Shown here piece after piece: positions 22,847 through 34,127 of a DNA stretch of 45,840 nt; the stretch's first letter is position 1; the number at the start of each line of letters is the position of its first letter. The DNA is from Fonsecaea monophora. Its lineage: Eukaryota > Ascomycota > Eurotiomycetes > Chaetothyriales > Herpotrichiellaceae. Under the pieces are notes generated by a model. That model had not been told where the DNA came from. It worked only from the letters and a program-made list of their open reading frames with translations, and ran no database searches. Position numbers and translations under genes: made by a program. The stretch lies in contig NW_019174106.1 of NCBI RefSeq assembly GCF_001642475.1, positions 1 through 45,840 on the forward strand. The letters run 5' to 3'.

Positions 22847-24042
22847 CCTGGGTGTAGAGCTCGACTAGGTTTCGTCCTTTGTGTTTCCTTGAGATTGCAA
22901 AGAATGACTGATCTCTTTAAAGACCCGGTCTCTGTGAAGAAAATTTCACCGATGAGGAGTGATGGTAAAGAGTGACCTGGGAATTTTGCGGGAATATGAG
23001 CTGGCCCCCTTCCTTCACATGGACTCCTGAGCCGCAGCCGCCGCCGCCGCCGCGGCGACGCGTCGTAATAATAATGTGCCACACAAGAACAGGATCCGTC
23101 CGGTCGGTCAGGGTTTGAAAGGAAATCCAGAGTTGCCGACTTTGGCGGGAGCCCGCCTTTCCAGCCGACATCGTCCGGCGACAATCCTGTACCCCATGTT
23201 CTCTCGCCTCTGACCGCTTGAACCCTATCCTGACTAGTCGCCCTTTCGCTCGCTATTCGTCTTTGACAGTTGCATGGAGAGGCGGTTTCAAGCGATTCGA
23301 AAAACAACAGGGCGTGGGAGGGACCGGTGTGGAGCCAACACGGGTCAGGTTTCGGGGTGGCTGGCCGAAGGGGCGGAGTCGAGGCCGAAAACGGGGGATC
23401 AGAAGAGGCCCCGGACATCAGAGACTATTAGAGACCTCATCAAGGTGGCGAGAGAGCGGGGGAGGGTCTGTTCGGCGGGGATATAGATTTTTCCTCTGAA
23501 TAGTAGGGGGTTTCCCCGTATGTGAGAAGTGGTTGTAGAGGAAGAAGGAGAGGCTGGTATGTACCACTACCGAGTACTGTTTGTATGTAAGCGATTGGAC
23601 GCCCCCCTAGATCAGACAGGACTCCACGAGAAGAGGGAATGATAGACATATCAATCGAGCTATTAAGCAGTCAAGTAGTCAAGCAGTCAAGGCATGCAGG
23701 CGTTGATATGTGGTATATACCTTGTTGAACAGCGGCGTCGGTACTCGGTACCTCGTACATTAACATACTCAATACTCATCCACAAGGCTGAGCGAGGCTG
23801 AGCGAGGCTGGACAAGGCTGCGTTTCGACATACGAGAAAGAATATCCCCCTCCGCTGGGTCAAAAGACTACGACGACCTTGGTTTCCAATCCACTGACAA
23901 GACCCTATTGATTATTGGTATTTGGGCAAGACGGGAATGAAGGGGAATTGGTTGTATTTTCGATAGCCCTACACTAGAAAAAGCGGAGGATATCATGAAG
24001 ATGTGGAAGGACAAGAGGAATTAAAAAAAAAGACAAATAATA
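22847..24042. promoter_or_regulatory. Promoter region of the AtuA gene
   Basis: 1.2 kb between two minus-strand genes. It has a (GCC)n run at about 23035-23058, octamer repeats AAGCAGTC/AAGTAGTC at 23665-23692 and GAGGCTGAGC decamer repeats at about 23785-23820. A 192-residue minus-strand frame at 22840-23418 is Pro/Arg/Ser-rich and overlaps the AtuA start. I do not accept it as a gene. Confidence 0.45.
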
Positions 24043-26434
24043 TCATGCTGCCGCCATGCCGACCACTGCGCCATTCGTAGCCTGATCCCCCGCGTCGTCT
24101 GCGTCCTTTAGTGACACACGACTGATGTCCTTGGAATCCACCATCTCGGTTGTCTCCAGTGTGGCTCGTTGAGGCTGCTCGACCATGAACCCGCTGAAGA
24201 ACTTGTCCATGCTGTCGTAGTCGTCCATGGCGCCGACCCAGCTGACGTACTGGTCGGGTCGTAGGATGACAGCACAGCCGCGGGCGCGGTCGACTCCGTA
24301 GTGGGTGTAGGCATCGCCGTAGCCCTCGTGGTAGCTGACGTCGTCGACGTGGATCTTCCAGTAGTCCCAGCCGTCGCGGTCATCCCAGGGGCGGAACGCC
24401 GCTGGGAAGTCAAAGATGGTCACATCCTTCCTTTTGGACGAGTGTACCGAGAGTACCTCAATCACCGAGTCGTACCGGCTTCCAGGGGGTGTGAAGCGCT
24501 TCAGGAACGACGTCGCGGAACCCAGCTTCTCGCCTAGCGCATCGAGTCGTGCCTTTTGGCCCGGATTCCCGACGATGTCCCCTGCAAACACCACCAGGCG
24601 CCACGTGCCATTGCTTTTCAGCAGTTCCTGAAAGTGCCATGGCCGCGCGTCCGCCTGGTTGAGCACCTTAAACGACGGCATGCGCATGCCCACCTGGACA
24701 CCGGCTGCCAGGTCCTGGGTACTGATGACACGCAACGTCTGCTCGCCCAGCACCTCTGTGCCATCGCCTTGCTCGGTGCTGTCGCCGGACTTGGCCACGA
24801 TAATGCTCGCGCCGTAGTCAACGGCCACGCCGCTAGCGAAGAGGTTTCCCTTTTCAAACGCGTTCTTGAACTCCTCCATCGAGATGCCTTCTTCGTCCAG
24901 CACGTCCTTGGCTGGACGGCCCGAGAAGAGTCGGGAGAAGCGATGGTCGAAGTCGATCAGGTCCTTCGCTATCCTCCGCCGCTCCGACTGGTATGTCTTG
25001 AGGATGGTTCGGTTGCTGGTGCCCTTGACAACACTGGCGACTTTCCATCCGAGATTGAACGCTGAGGCAAGTTGATCAGTCGAGACATTTCACCAAAAGG
25101 AATAGAGTCATGCTTACCATCTTGCATACTGACGTTCATGCCTTGGCCGGCCTATGAATGCAGTTAGTTTCAGAGCCACAATACTGGTGGTGGTTTCGGC
25201 GCAGGAGTACCTTTGGACTGTGAGTGTGGACGGCGTCGCCCGCTAAAAAGACCCTTTCCTTCAAGCTGAAGCTGTCACCAACACGTTGTCCAATTTGATA
25301 TGCCGTCCACCAGTCGCAGTATCGGTAGTCAATCTTGTAAGGTTTCATTATCCTCTGTGCACTGGCGAGAATCGTGTCTGGGCTGATTTTGCTCCGATCC
25401 GCCCTCTTGCCACCTCCTGCATTCTCCATAGTCGTCAGTTGGATGTAGAGTCTGACCAGCTTGTTCTCTCGTGGGATCACCATCACACTCCCACTGTTCT
25501 CACTGTGAATGGCACACCGCATCCGGATGTCGGGGAAGTCGGTGATGGGGATAATGTCGAGCACTCCCCAGATATAGTCGGTGGACTCGCCCTGCAGTTT
25601 GAAGCCGAGCTGGTTTCGGACCCAGCTGTGTGCGCCGTCCGCACCGAGCATGTATTTGGCTTTGATCGTCTCCTCTCGGCCCTCCTTCTCCCGTAGCGCC
25701 TTTGATCTCTCTAGCAGCTCTTGGGTGTCGTCCGGCGACAAGTTGCTGCGAAACAGCCCATCTTGTAGGCTGGAACCGTTCACACTGGTCGCGGCCTGTT
25801 TGGGGGTTGCTTCTAGCTCGCTGAGATGTCGAAGCTTGACGGTGATCGGGTATGCATCGTTGTCTTCGGCGAGACTCTCGTCAAACTCAAATGACACCGG
25901 CATGACGCCATGCTCGACCTGAATACCCTGCTCCCAACCCGGCACATTTTGAAGTGTTCTCTTGCTATGTTCGGAAATGGAGTCAAGGAAGAATCGTTCA
26001 ATGCGGCCCTGGTGGAGGACGACTTGCTGGAAGCGTGAGATGTTTGGGATAGTATCCGGGATACGATCGGAGCGGTGGATGACCCCGGTCTTTGGGTCGG
26101 GGTTCCAGAGGCAGATTTCGAGCATGTGGTTTGACTCTATCCAAGCGCGATGTGCGAAATCGAAGCTGTCAAAGATCTCGAGTGTCCGGCATTGAAGTCC
26201 ATCTGCTTGACCGTTGAAAATCTACCTTTTTGGTTGGTATTCTTGATCAAGTAGAAGTAAATGGTTTGAACCAGCATGTTATTCACCCACCTTGGTCCCT
26301 CTTTTGTCCACTATCCTCGTCCGGATTCCACACCGACTCATCCAGTTGGCCATCATCAGGCCTGCTGGGCCTGCCCCGATGATGAGGACATCGACCTCAG
26401 ACTGGGGACCTGACGCTGTCGATCCTTGTGCCAT
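24043..26434 (-). CDS. FAD-dependent phenol 2-monooxygenase
   Basis: Four exons (26434-26291, 26221-25211, 25151-25118, 25061-24043) with introns of 69, 59 and 56 bp code 735 residues. Exon 3 is only 34 bp and codes AGQGMNVSMQD. The FAD-binding signatures are the N-terminal GAGPAG at about 20-25, the GADGAHS motif at about 241-247 and AGDAVHTHSPKAGQGMN at about 375-391. Between the first two lies the substrate domain. The last third is the thioredoxin-like phenol hydroxylase dimerisation domain (PF07976), with SRYDSVIEVL and RPDQYVSWVG. The family uses NADPH and O2 to hydroxylate phenols ortho to the existing hydroxyl, making catechols in the cytosol. Members also act on hydroxybenzoates, so the exact substrate is open. 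It lies at the outer edge of the phenolic cluster. Confidence 0.94.
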
Positions 26435-27480
26435 AGCGGTGGAGTTTCGGCGTGAGTTCAAAGAGCACACAATAAAGAATCAATTATGACCTTCACAGGT
26501 CTGCTCGTCGAAAGCGTATGGCCTGTAGGATGGATCTGAGACATGATATGCGTCAGGAAGGTCTTAAGCATATATATGTTCCACGACGACAGTGTAACCA
26601 GTCTTGACCAGCCATGTAAGAGCCCTCGTGGATCTCGATGTCCAATGAGAACGACTTGTGGGGTAACGAACTCTCGGTTGCGGCACCGGATCAGGGGGGA
26701 AATGCTAGGCAGCAAATCCGGGGTTTCAAGGCCGCAGGATATGATGGCATTTGTTTGTGGGTGGCCCTTCCCTTTGATTACAGAGGTTGGTCATGTTTGG
26801 GGTGATGACTAGATCGTGTGATCGGATACTGTACAATCTGAAGGAGGAATTCACTGCCTGCGCTTCAAGGCGGGAGGTTTGTTCGCACTCGCGGGTGTCA
26901 TAGACAACACTGCCAACACTAGTATGTAAGGTCATCGGGAATTGTAATGGGGTATTGTGGGGTGTTGTTGTTGCTGATTCGCGCTATGTGTGACGCTGGA
27001 AAGAAACATCATCATGAAGCTGATTTGGTCCTGGTGGTTCTTGTGTCCAAGATGACGTTCTTTCAGGGGATTTTGTTGGCGGTCAGGCGGTCTAACTTTT
27101 CTCCGAGCCTTTGCTTGTCCCGAGTACATGTTGTTCACCGTTGGTAGAGAAGCCACCAGTGCCACCTCAGCTGCATTGAAGGCTCTCTGCATTGTGTTGC
27201 CAGACCATGCCGCTCACTTCTCTCTACACCGCATGCCGGTGGACAAGGATGCCGGCACTAGGCTGTAATTGTGCTTCGCTAGCGACCTGGAGAACAGCAG
27301 GCAATCATTGGTGGACGACCCAACACAACTTACGAGTACGCACCATGAGGCTGAGCGTCAATGATGCCTGCGCTGAACTTCACTTCGAATCGTTCTGTCA
27401 TCATTGAGCGCGATATTTATTCAGATCCTCGTGCTGACCGAGCCGACCTCCACCCTGTCTGACTGCCCCCAGATGTCGAT
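26435..27480. promoter_or_regulatory. Divergent promoter (phenol monooxygenase / NLR)
   Basis: 1046 bp lies between diverging start codons. It should carry both promoters. The small open frames in it have no family features. No simple repeats of note. Confidence 0.45.
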
Positions 27481-29891
27481 ATGAACCCTGATGTGCGACC
27501 CCCTCGGCCCCGTAGCCGCGATGACTTCGAGATCGCCATCATCTGTGCCTTGGTTCTGGAGCGGAATGCTGTGGAGGCGCTTCTAGAAGAAGAATATGAG
27601 ACCGATGGCTTTTCGTACGGCAAGGCTGCCGGAGATTTGAATGCCTACACCACCGGACGGCTGGGGAATCAACATGTGGTGCTGACCTATATGCCAAGTA
27701 TGGGTATCGCCAGTTCAGCGGCAGTAGCCGCAAACCTTTGCACCAGCTTTAGAGGAATCAGGCTTGCCATCACAGCTGGTATTTGTGGCGGCGCCCCAAA
27801 AGCTCCTGATGGTACCGAGATCCTGTTAGGCGATGTCATCGTCAGCATGTCGGTGATTCAGATCGATTTTGGCAGGCAATACCCAAACACATTCGTCAGG
27901 AAGAAAGAGATCGACGATACTCTGGGGCGGGCGAATCCAGAAATTCGAGCATATATCGGGAAGACTTCAGGCCATCTAGTCCAAGAGAGGCTTCGGGAGA
28001 AGATTGCCATCTTCTCCGCCCACATCTCCGCCACAAAGGGGTTTTCGGGATTCGTCTATCCTGGACCAGAAAATGACAGACTCTATCCTGCTGACTATCG
28101 ACACAAGCACCGAACACAAAACTGCAGTACTTGTGGCCATTGTGTGGAACCAGACGACGGTGTGTGCGAGGCTGCCCTCCAGAGTTCTTGTACGGCTTTG
28201 GGTTGTGAGAGTGACCTTGTTGACGGCCGTACACGTCTTCAACGAGCCCTAGGCGTATCGCCGGGTAGGCGACAAATGACACCTGCAGCTATCCAAGATG
28301 CCAGGAAACCGGCCATTCATGCAGGTCGCATAGCGAGCAGCAACACCGTCATGAAGAGTGGTATGCACCGAGATCGTGTTGTGGCTGAGGAGAAGGTTCT
28401 TGGGTTTGAGATGGAGAGTGCAGGTAGTTGGGAATACGTCCCTACAATTGCCATCAAAGGTGTGTGTGACTATGCTGATAGCCACAAAAACAAACAATGG
28501 CAAGCCTACGCGGCTGCTACAGCAGCCGCTTGCACCAAGGCAATGCTGGAGGAATGGAGAAGCGTGCAAAGCCCGCCTCGGGATCCAGACGAACAGACAC
28601 ACCGAGGTGAGTTCTGTTACAACTTTACAGAAGATGCTGATCTCTCTAGGGTCCGTCTTAATCACACATCCCATGCACTGGACCATCACTCGCTCTCCCA
28701 ACACATTGTTTGTCGGACGAAATGATGTGATCCAAGAGTTGGATACCATCGTGCGCGAGGCTATCAAGAATCCTGAGCCGAAGACTCAATGCAGGATTGT
28801 CATTTCTGCTATGGGTGGCCAGGGTAAGAGCGAGATCTGCTTGCAACTGGCCCAGCGCGTCCGTACACTGTAAGTGCACTTGTTATTTGCAGCATCCCTA
28901 CGGTCCACTAAGTGTCTCACTCCCTACGGCCAGATTTTGGGGAATCTTTTGGGTCGACGTCAGCACCAAGTCTTTAGCGGAGAACGGTTTCTTGGACATC
29001 GCGAAGCGTGTAAACCCTTCCGCACAGACATGGGAGCACGGGCGGCAAGGGTTGGCCAACGTTCAGCAACCATGGATCTTGGTGCTGGACAATGCTGACG
29101 ACCCGGTCATCGACTACTCCGAGTATTTCCCACCTGGGCCGTCAGGCGTAGTGGTGCTAACGTCGCGCAATCACGAGTTCCAGCAATATGCGACTGCCCG
29201 GCACATTGATCTAGAAGGCCTTCCTGTTGCTGATGCCCGAGAACTCTTGTTAAAAGCGGCACGCTTGCAGGGGGATGGACGACCGAATCTGACAGCCGAT
29301 GCAAACAAGGTGGCCGAGCTGCTTCATTTGCACCCTCTCGCGCTTATTCAAGCCGGAACATATGTCGCACGTGGCCACTGCACCCTCGCCGAATACCCTG
29401 AAGTGTACGCACGTCAAAGGAAAAAACTACTCACCTTCCGTCCCATGCAGGCTCGGTCTCGGTACTGCGACGTCTACACAGCCTTCGAGGCCTCGATCGA
29501 AACCCTTCGTTCAATCTCGGAGGTTTCAGCCCACGACGCGCTCGAACTGCTGCCCATGCTGGCAGTATGTGGGCCGAATCCTATCCCCATTGAGCTATTT
29601 CGAGTTGGCTGGAAGGCTGCACACTTCATCTCCAAAAATGCATGTAACCGAAGTGACCAGCGCCGATCGCTGACAAAGTGGCATGTCTCTCGTTTTCCAT
29701 TATTGATGCAAGTTGGTGGAGAAGACTGGGATCCCTTTCGCCTCATGGAAGCCTTGCAGATGCTGAAAGCATTCGGCCTTGTCTCGGTCGAGGAGTCTGA
29801 CGAAGGTGACAGGAGCGTTTCCATGCACCCCCTAGTTCATGCCTGGGCGCGAGATCGCCAGGATGACCAGCAACGGCACGCATCCTGCTAA
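27481..29891 (+). CDS. NLR-like receptor, N-terminal part: nucleoside phosphorylase domain plus NB-ARC
   Basis: Three exons (27481-28606, 28650-28869, 28934-29891) with introns of 43 and 64 bp code 767 residues to a TAA. Residues about 15-345 form a PNP_UDP nucleoside phosphorylase domain: FEIAIICALVLERNA, AGICGG, the FEMESAG active-site segment and GVCDYADSHKN. Residues about 395-750 form an NB-ARC STAND ATPase: FVGRND, P-loop GGQGKS at 431-436, Walker B LVLDNADD near 500, VVLTSRN sensor, and a winged-helix end at HPLVHAWARDR. In fungi such proteins are candidate self/non-self recognition and cell-death receptors. The phosphorylase-fold N-terminus would be the effector. The repeat domain that should follow starts immediately downstream in another frame (next entry), so the gene looks split by a frameshift. 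Confidence 0.88.
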
Positions 29892-31072
29892 AGATGAGTT
29901 CTCTCATCGCCGTAGTCTCCGTTGACAACAACCTCTGGACCATGAGAGCGCGGCGGCTGCAAGCCCATCTCCAGGCTGTCATATTGTGGCCCATGCAGTC
30001 CATATTTGGTGGGGACCCGGCCTCATTGATGGTAGAGGTCTTGTTGCGGATTGGGATGATGTTAGTTGTTTTGGGAGATCATAAACATCCCGCTTTGATG
30101 GTAGAGAGGTTGTTCACACACTTGAATCTAGACCCTTCGAAGGTGAATGAGCAGTGGGTGGACATATACGAACTCAAGGCGGCGAACTTGATCTCGTCTG
30201 GTGGATTTGACGAGGCAATAGCACTCCTGACGCAGGTGGTGGAGATGAAGACGGGCACACTTGCTAAGGAGGATCCTAGTCGACTAGATTCAATGTACGC
30301 GCTTGCGTCGGCATATAAAGGTGACGTGCGAGTTATGGAAGCATTGACATTGCTGGAACAGGTGGTCGAGATAGAGCTCCACACCCGCCCGGAGACAGAT
30401 CCTAGCCGACTGGCTTCGATGCATACGCTGGCGACAGTGTACTATGGTGCAGGACGAGCTCAAGAAGCATTGTCCTTGCTAGAAAAGGTGGTCGAGATTA
30501 GCAGTCGCTCAATAGTGGCGGGTCATCCAGCTCGACTGTATCCGATGCATGCGCTGGCGACATTGTACCTGCTCGACCGACAACCCGATAAAGCAATCCC
30601 CTTGTTAGAACATGTGGTCGAGACATGGAGGCGCACACTCACCGACGAACATCCAGCTCGACTGGCCTCGATGCATGAGCTAGGAAGTGCGTACCGAGAG
30701 CGCGGACAACTCAACGAAGCAGTGGCGTTATTAGAAGATGTCGTCAGCACTTACAAGCGCACGCTCGCGCCGGAAGATCCATTTCGACTGGATTCGATGG
30801 CTGAGCTAGGGCACGCATACATGACTAACGGACAATTCAACGAGGCCTTGGTATTGTTGGACCAGGTGGTCGACGTCAGGCGCCGAACACTCGCCGAGGA
30901 GAATCCACGACGACTCATTTCCGAGATGATGCTGGTCCTTGTCCTCAGGAAACTCAACCGGCGAAGCGACGCTCTGCAGCTATTCAAGCATGTTGTTCGG
31001 ATCGGAAGAACGGTGCTGGACGAAGGTGACTTATCTGTGAAGATCGACGAGCTTCTGAAGCACTACATGTAA
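29867..31072 (+). pseudogene. NLR-like receptor, C-terminal TPR part, out of frame with the NB-ARC part
   Basis: The frame is open from 29867 and ends at 31072. It overlaps the end of the preceding coding part and lies in the -1 frame relative to it. Its first ATG is at 29894, but the sequence upstream of that ATG still reads like the expected linker, so I take it as the detached continuation of the same gene. It codes about 390-400 residues. From about 30155 onward it contains kinesin-light-chain-like tetratricopeptide repeats of 42 residues with consensus RLxSMxxLxxxYxxxGRxxEAxxLLExVVE. In NLRs this domain binds the ligand. The remainder of the frame is intact, so the break is recent, a sequencing error, or two truly separate proteins are made. 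Confidence 0.7.
30155..31036 (+). repeat. 126-bp tandem repeats encoding TPR units
   Basis: The CGACT-type start of each unit recurs at 30281, 30407, 30533, 30659, 30785 and 30911, exactly 126 bp apart, equal to 42 codons. The units have diverged at both DNA and protein level, so they are old repeats kept in frame and not a fresh expansion. A weaker unit precedes them from about 30155. Confidence 0.9.
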
Positions 31073-31740
31073 AATGCAGAAAACGACCTCGAGAGGCTTC
31101 AAAGCAGCGCAGGCCCGTTATTGTGGTTGAGTAGGCACTTCCGTGACATCTAAACTGGAACATAAGCTGATATCAACAAAGAGCAGGTATTCATGCGATT
31201 GTATTCGATGGGCCGAGTTCAGCCGGAACAAGACAGTGCGACTGTGGCACTGTCATAATTGACGACCACGCGATCGAACGCTGTAAGGCTCATGTGTTCT
31301 TCCCCCGGCTGGTGCCAAAGGGTGTCGATGGGTATGAGCGAGGTACCTGGGTATGTCGTCCAGATGCGTCCATGTCGAGGCTGGGGTAGTTCTATCTATA
31401 CAGAGATATGTAGCCAATAGAAATCCTCGTGAATAAACAGAGCAGCAGTTTCTGGGGACCCCGTGACCCCGCACCAGAAGATGGCGTGGGTCTTGGCGCC
31501 AAATCCTGGCTCTTTTGCTTCCGCCCCTCCGCTCCTCCGCCACCCTTCCTACTACCTATTCTAGTCTTCGTTTGAGCATTCGCAAAAGACCTATAGAGCA
31601 CGACTTTGAAGCTGTGCAGGTGATGATTTACATGGGCATCTAAGAATGTATCTGACTGGCAATTGTCAAGCAACCCTCCCAGCTACCAGAAGCCACAACC
31701 GACACCTCACGCACTCGATCACAAAAGCTACCGGAGAAAC
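31073..31740. other. Intergenic region upstream of the DUF3425 gene
   Basis: 668 bp between two plus-strand genes. The reading frame of the next gene is open back to 31627 but has no ATG before 31741, so a short spliced first exon could lie here. I could not identify one. Confidence 0.4.
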
Positions 31741-33600
31741 ATGCCTGGACAATGGGTTCTAGATGACTCTCAGAGTCTGTACTATCTCGAGCACGACGAT
31801 GTACCGGAGAAGGCCCCTACCGAACAACTCCCGCGGCGCGTTTCGCGACCGGGAGATACACCCTTTCGTCGTCCGAGTCAAGAATACCACATACCTATGC
31901 GACACCAACATGTAGCACCTGGATGGGATTCAACTATAACGGACGCGGCCAAGACACGCTCTTCGTTCAAGCGTCCGCGATTGTCTTCCGAGAGCGATGT
32001 CCTACAACATCCCTTTGCATCTAGGGCAGGCCAGGATTCTCCGTTAGCGGATTGGGATCTGGATAACCTGACAACAAGCAATGATGTCTTCTCGACGCCA
32101 GCGTCTACAACGACAGTCACTACGACTAGTGCAACTCTACCTGGTGTTTTCGGGCCCACACCGCTGCCTGCCCTGGAAATATCAAGACGTGACCGCTCCC
32201 GCCATCGCCAGAGGACAAGCACCGCTAACAGACTTCAACATCGGCACCGCACCGAACGCACCCCCACCGCGAATCATCGCGACGAGTGCGATAGATCCCA
32301 GAAGGAAGCGCAACAGGCCATCATGCGGGCCCTTGCGCGCCTGGATCGAGCCACGCTGTTCGACCACACTTTCACGCATCCACTGTCCAGCCTGAGCCTG
32401 GCCATGGGCTTCAACACCAGCCTGCCCAAGTCGCAGTTCGACACGTACATTATGGCGCTAAGACAGTTGCTTCGTGGTTCCTCCGATCGGTGTTTCCTCA
32501 GGTGAGATCGTATGCCCAGGACACAATGAATCAAAAGCACCACCCGGTCTTTCTCGGCAAGGCATGCTAACGGAATCGACAGCAACGAACTGCAGCGCGC
32601 AATCACTGCTGAAGGCGTGCTGTGGGTGGTTCGCGAGGCGTGGCCCGCCGCAGAGGGGTACTGGAATTTGACGGTATGTGTTTCCCAGGAAAACAACAAC
32701 AGTGCTGGACGGGATATGTCCGTTTGCTGACAATCGGAATTCAAACAAACACAGGCCACCTTCCGAGGCTTCCTCCACGCCGAGCTCTGGCGCAATTTCC
32801 CCTGCCAGCGTTCATACAACCAACTCCCCCCCGCATACCGTCCGACACGGGCTCAGCTGTCGGTTCCTCACTCGCCCATGATTGACTGGATGCCGTGGCC
32901 CGATGTGCGGGACATGGCGATCATGTACCAGGACCAGATCGACGTGGACGCGCTGTTCCGGATGGCCATCCACAATGTGGTCGCGCACCGGAAACGGCGT
33001 GGTCGGCGGAAAAAGCCGTCCTTGCGCACCACTCCTTATCCTTCGTCGCTCTGTCGAAAAATCGACGACCACGATGACGACTCCTCCAAAACCCCTCTCC
33101 TTCATACTCCGTCTTCTCCTCTTGATCCACCTCCTCCACATCTTTCTCCTCCTTCCAACCAACTCCGATCCGAACACCAAACGCAAGAGGCGACCACCAC
33201 GACCACCAACGACGACGACGACGACCATGACGACGACGTGCACGACAAAACTTCGTTCCGGGTATGGGACCTGGTATGTCTGGAGAAGGCGCACGGGACG
33301 AACCCCCTTGCCGAGCCAGGCCTGGAGAAGAAACCGGTGCCGCGGTCACCGGGCTTGCGCGCCCTCCTGCGCGCCTACGACCTCGAGTACGACGAGTTCG
33401 ACACGCAGAAGCTCGACGACGGCTTCTTCGAGGCGTACCCGTGCCTGTACGCCGACACGGCCGCCTCGGCCTGGAAGGTCCAGCGGTTCCCCAACATGCC
33501 CGTCGAGGACGTTGGGGGCCCTATCCCACTCAGTCGGGACGCGGTGTTTCGCCTCAAAGCGCGGATTGAGTCTATGATTGGCGCGGAGATTCTTATATGA
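31741..33600 (+). CDS. DUF3425-domain protein, no bZIP seen
   Basis: Three exons (31741-32501, 32583-32673, 32755-33600) with two introns of 81 bp each code 565 residues. The C-terminal half has the DUF3425 (PF11905) landmarks: ELWRNFPCQRSYNQLP, then YRPTRAQLSVPHSPMIDWMPWPDVRD and a QIDVDALFRMAI segment. An Asp/Thr/Pro low-complexity insert (about residues 370-420) separates this from a conserved tail with FRVWDLVCLEK. DUF3425 usually follows a bZIP DNA-binding helix in fungal transcription factors. The N-terminal 250 residues here are Ser/Thr/Pro-rich with an Arg/His stretch (RRDRSRHRQR) and show no leucine zipper. The start is the first ATG in the frame, and an upstream exon remains possible. 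A regulatory role is a family-based guess. Confidence 0.8.
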
Positions 33601-34127
33601 TTTTGACGTGATATCTAGGTACCCAGATACTGGGGACCTACTTGGCTGGCTTGCTATCGACCTAGCCAGCTGAATTGGTCGATAATGTATGATGAAGACC
33701 GGTACTTGGGTACCAGGACATACGATATGGTCATTTGTATACGGGCTATTGATATGGAACGACAGATGTCATCCCTTGGTAGGCCTCTATTTATTACGAA
33801 CGGCCTCCCTGGTCTTGGTAAATCCTCTGGTTGGGACATGCAAAATCAGGCAGAGTATACACGGTGTATAAACGGTGTATTATATTATATCATGGTAGTT
33901 CTTTTATGAGAAATATGAAACGAACCTAGAATAATCTCTGTCTTCGATCCCCCCCTTTTTTGGCGAGTTGGGCTTATTGTATTGTACAGACGTAGATGAT
34001 AGTACATGATAGTCATATACATGATCCTCGAACCACTTTGTGGGAAATAATAATATAGCAATCAGGGTCCCCCTATCCTATATCCGAAAATTTTGAAGTT
34101 AGCAAATCACCCTCAACCCAAAATACA
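33601..34127. other. Convergent intergenic region
   Basis: AT-rich 527 bp between converging genes. It holds a potential 3' UTR hairpin (33645-33670), with a 7-bp perfect stem GCTGGCT/AGCCAGC and a 12-nt loop, extendable by G-U pairs. Otherwise no gene is visible. Confidence 0.45.

Noticed and set aside
22840..23418. 192-residue minus-strand frame overlapping the AtuA start
   Set aside because: Arg/Pro/Ser-rich composition, overlaps a well supported start, no motif.
23665..23820. Short octamer and decamer repeats as a possible CRISPR-like or satellite array
   Set aside because: Only three or four units each, no spacers, and the genome is fungal; ordinary simple repeats.
29864..29893. Programmed -1 ribosomal frameshift in the NLR gene
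   Set aside because: No slippery X XXY YYZ heptamer or obvious stimulatory hairpin at the overlap; a one-base deletion or sequence error is simpler.
32502..32754. Two introns of identical 81-bp length in the DUF3425 gene as a sign of introner duplication
   Set aside because: The intron sequences are not similar beyond splice sites; equal length is coincidence.
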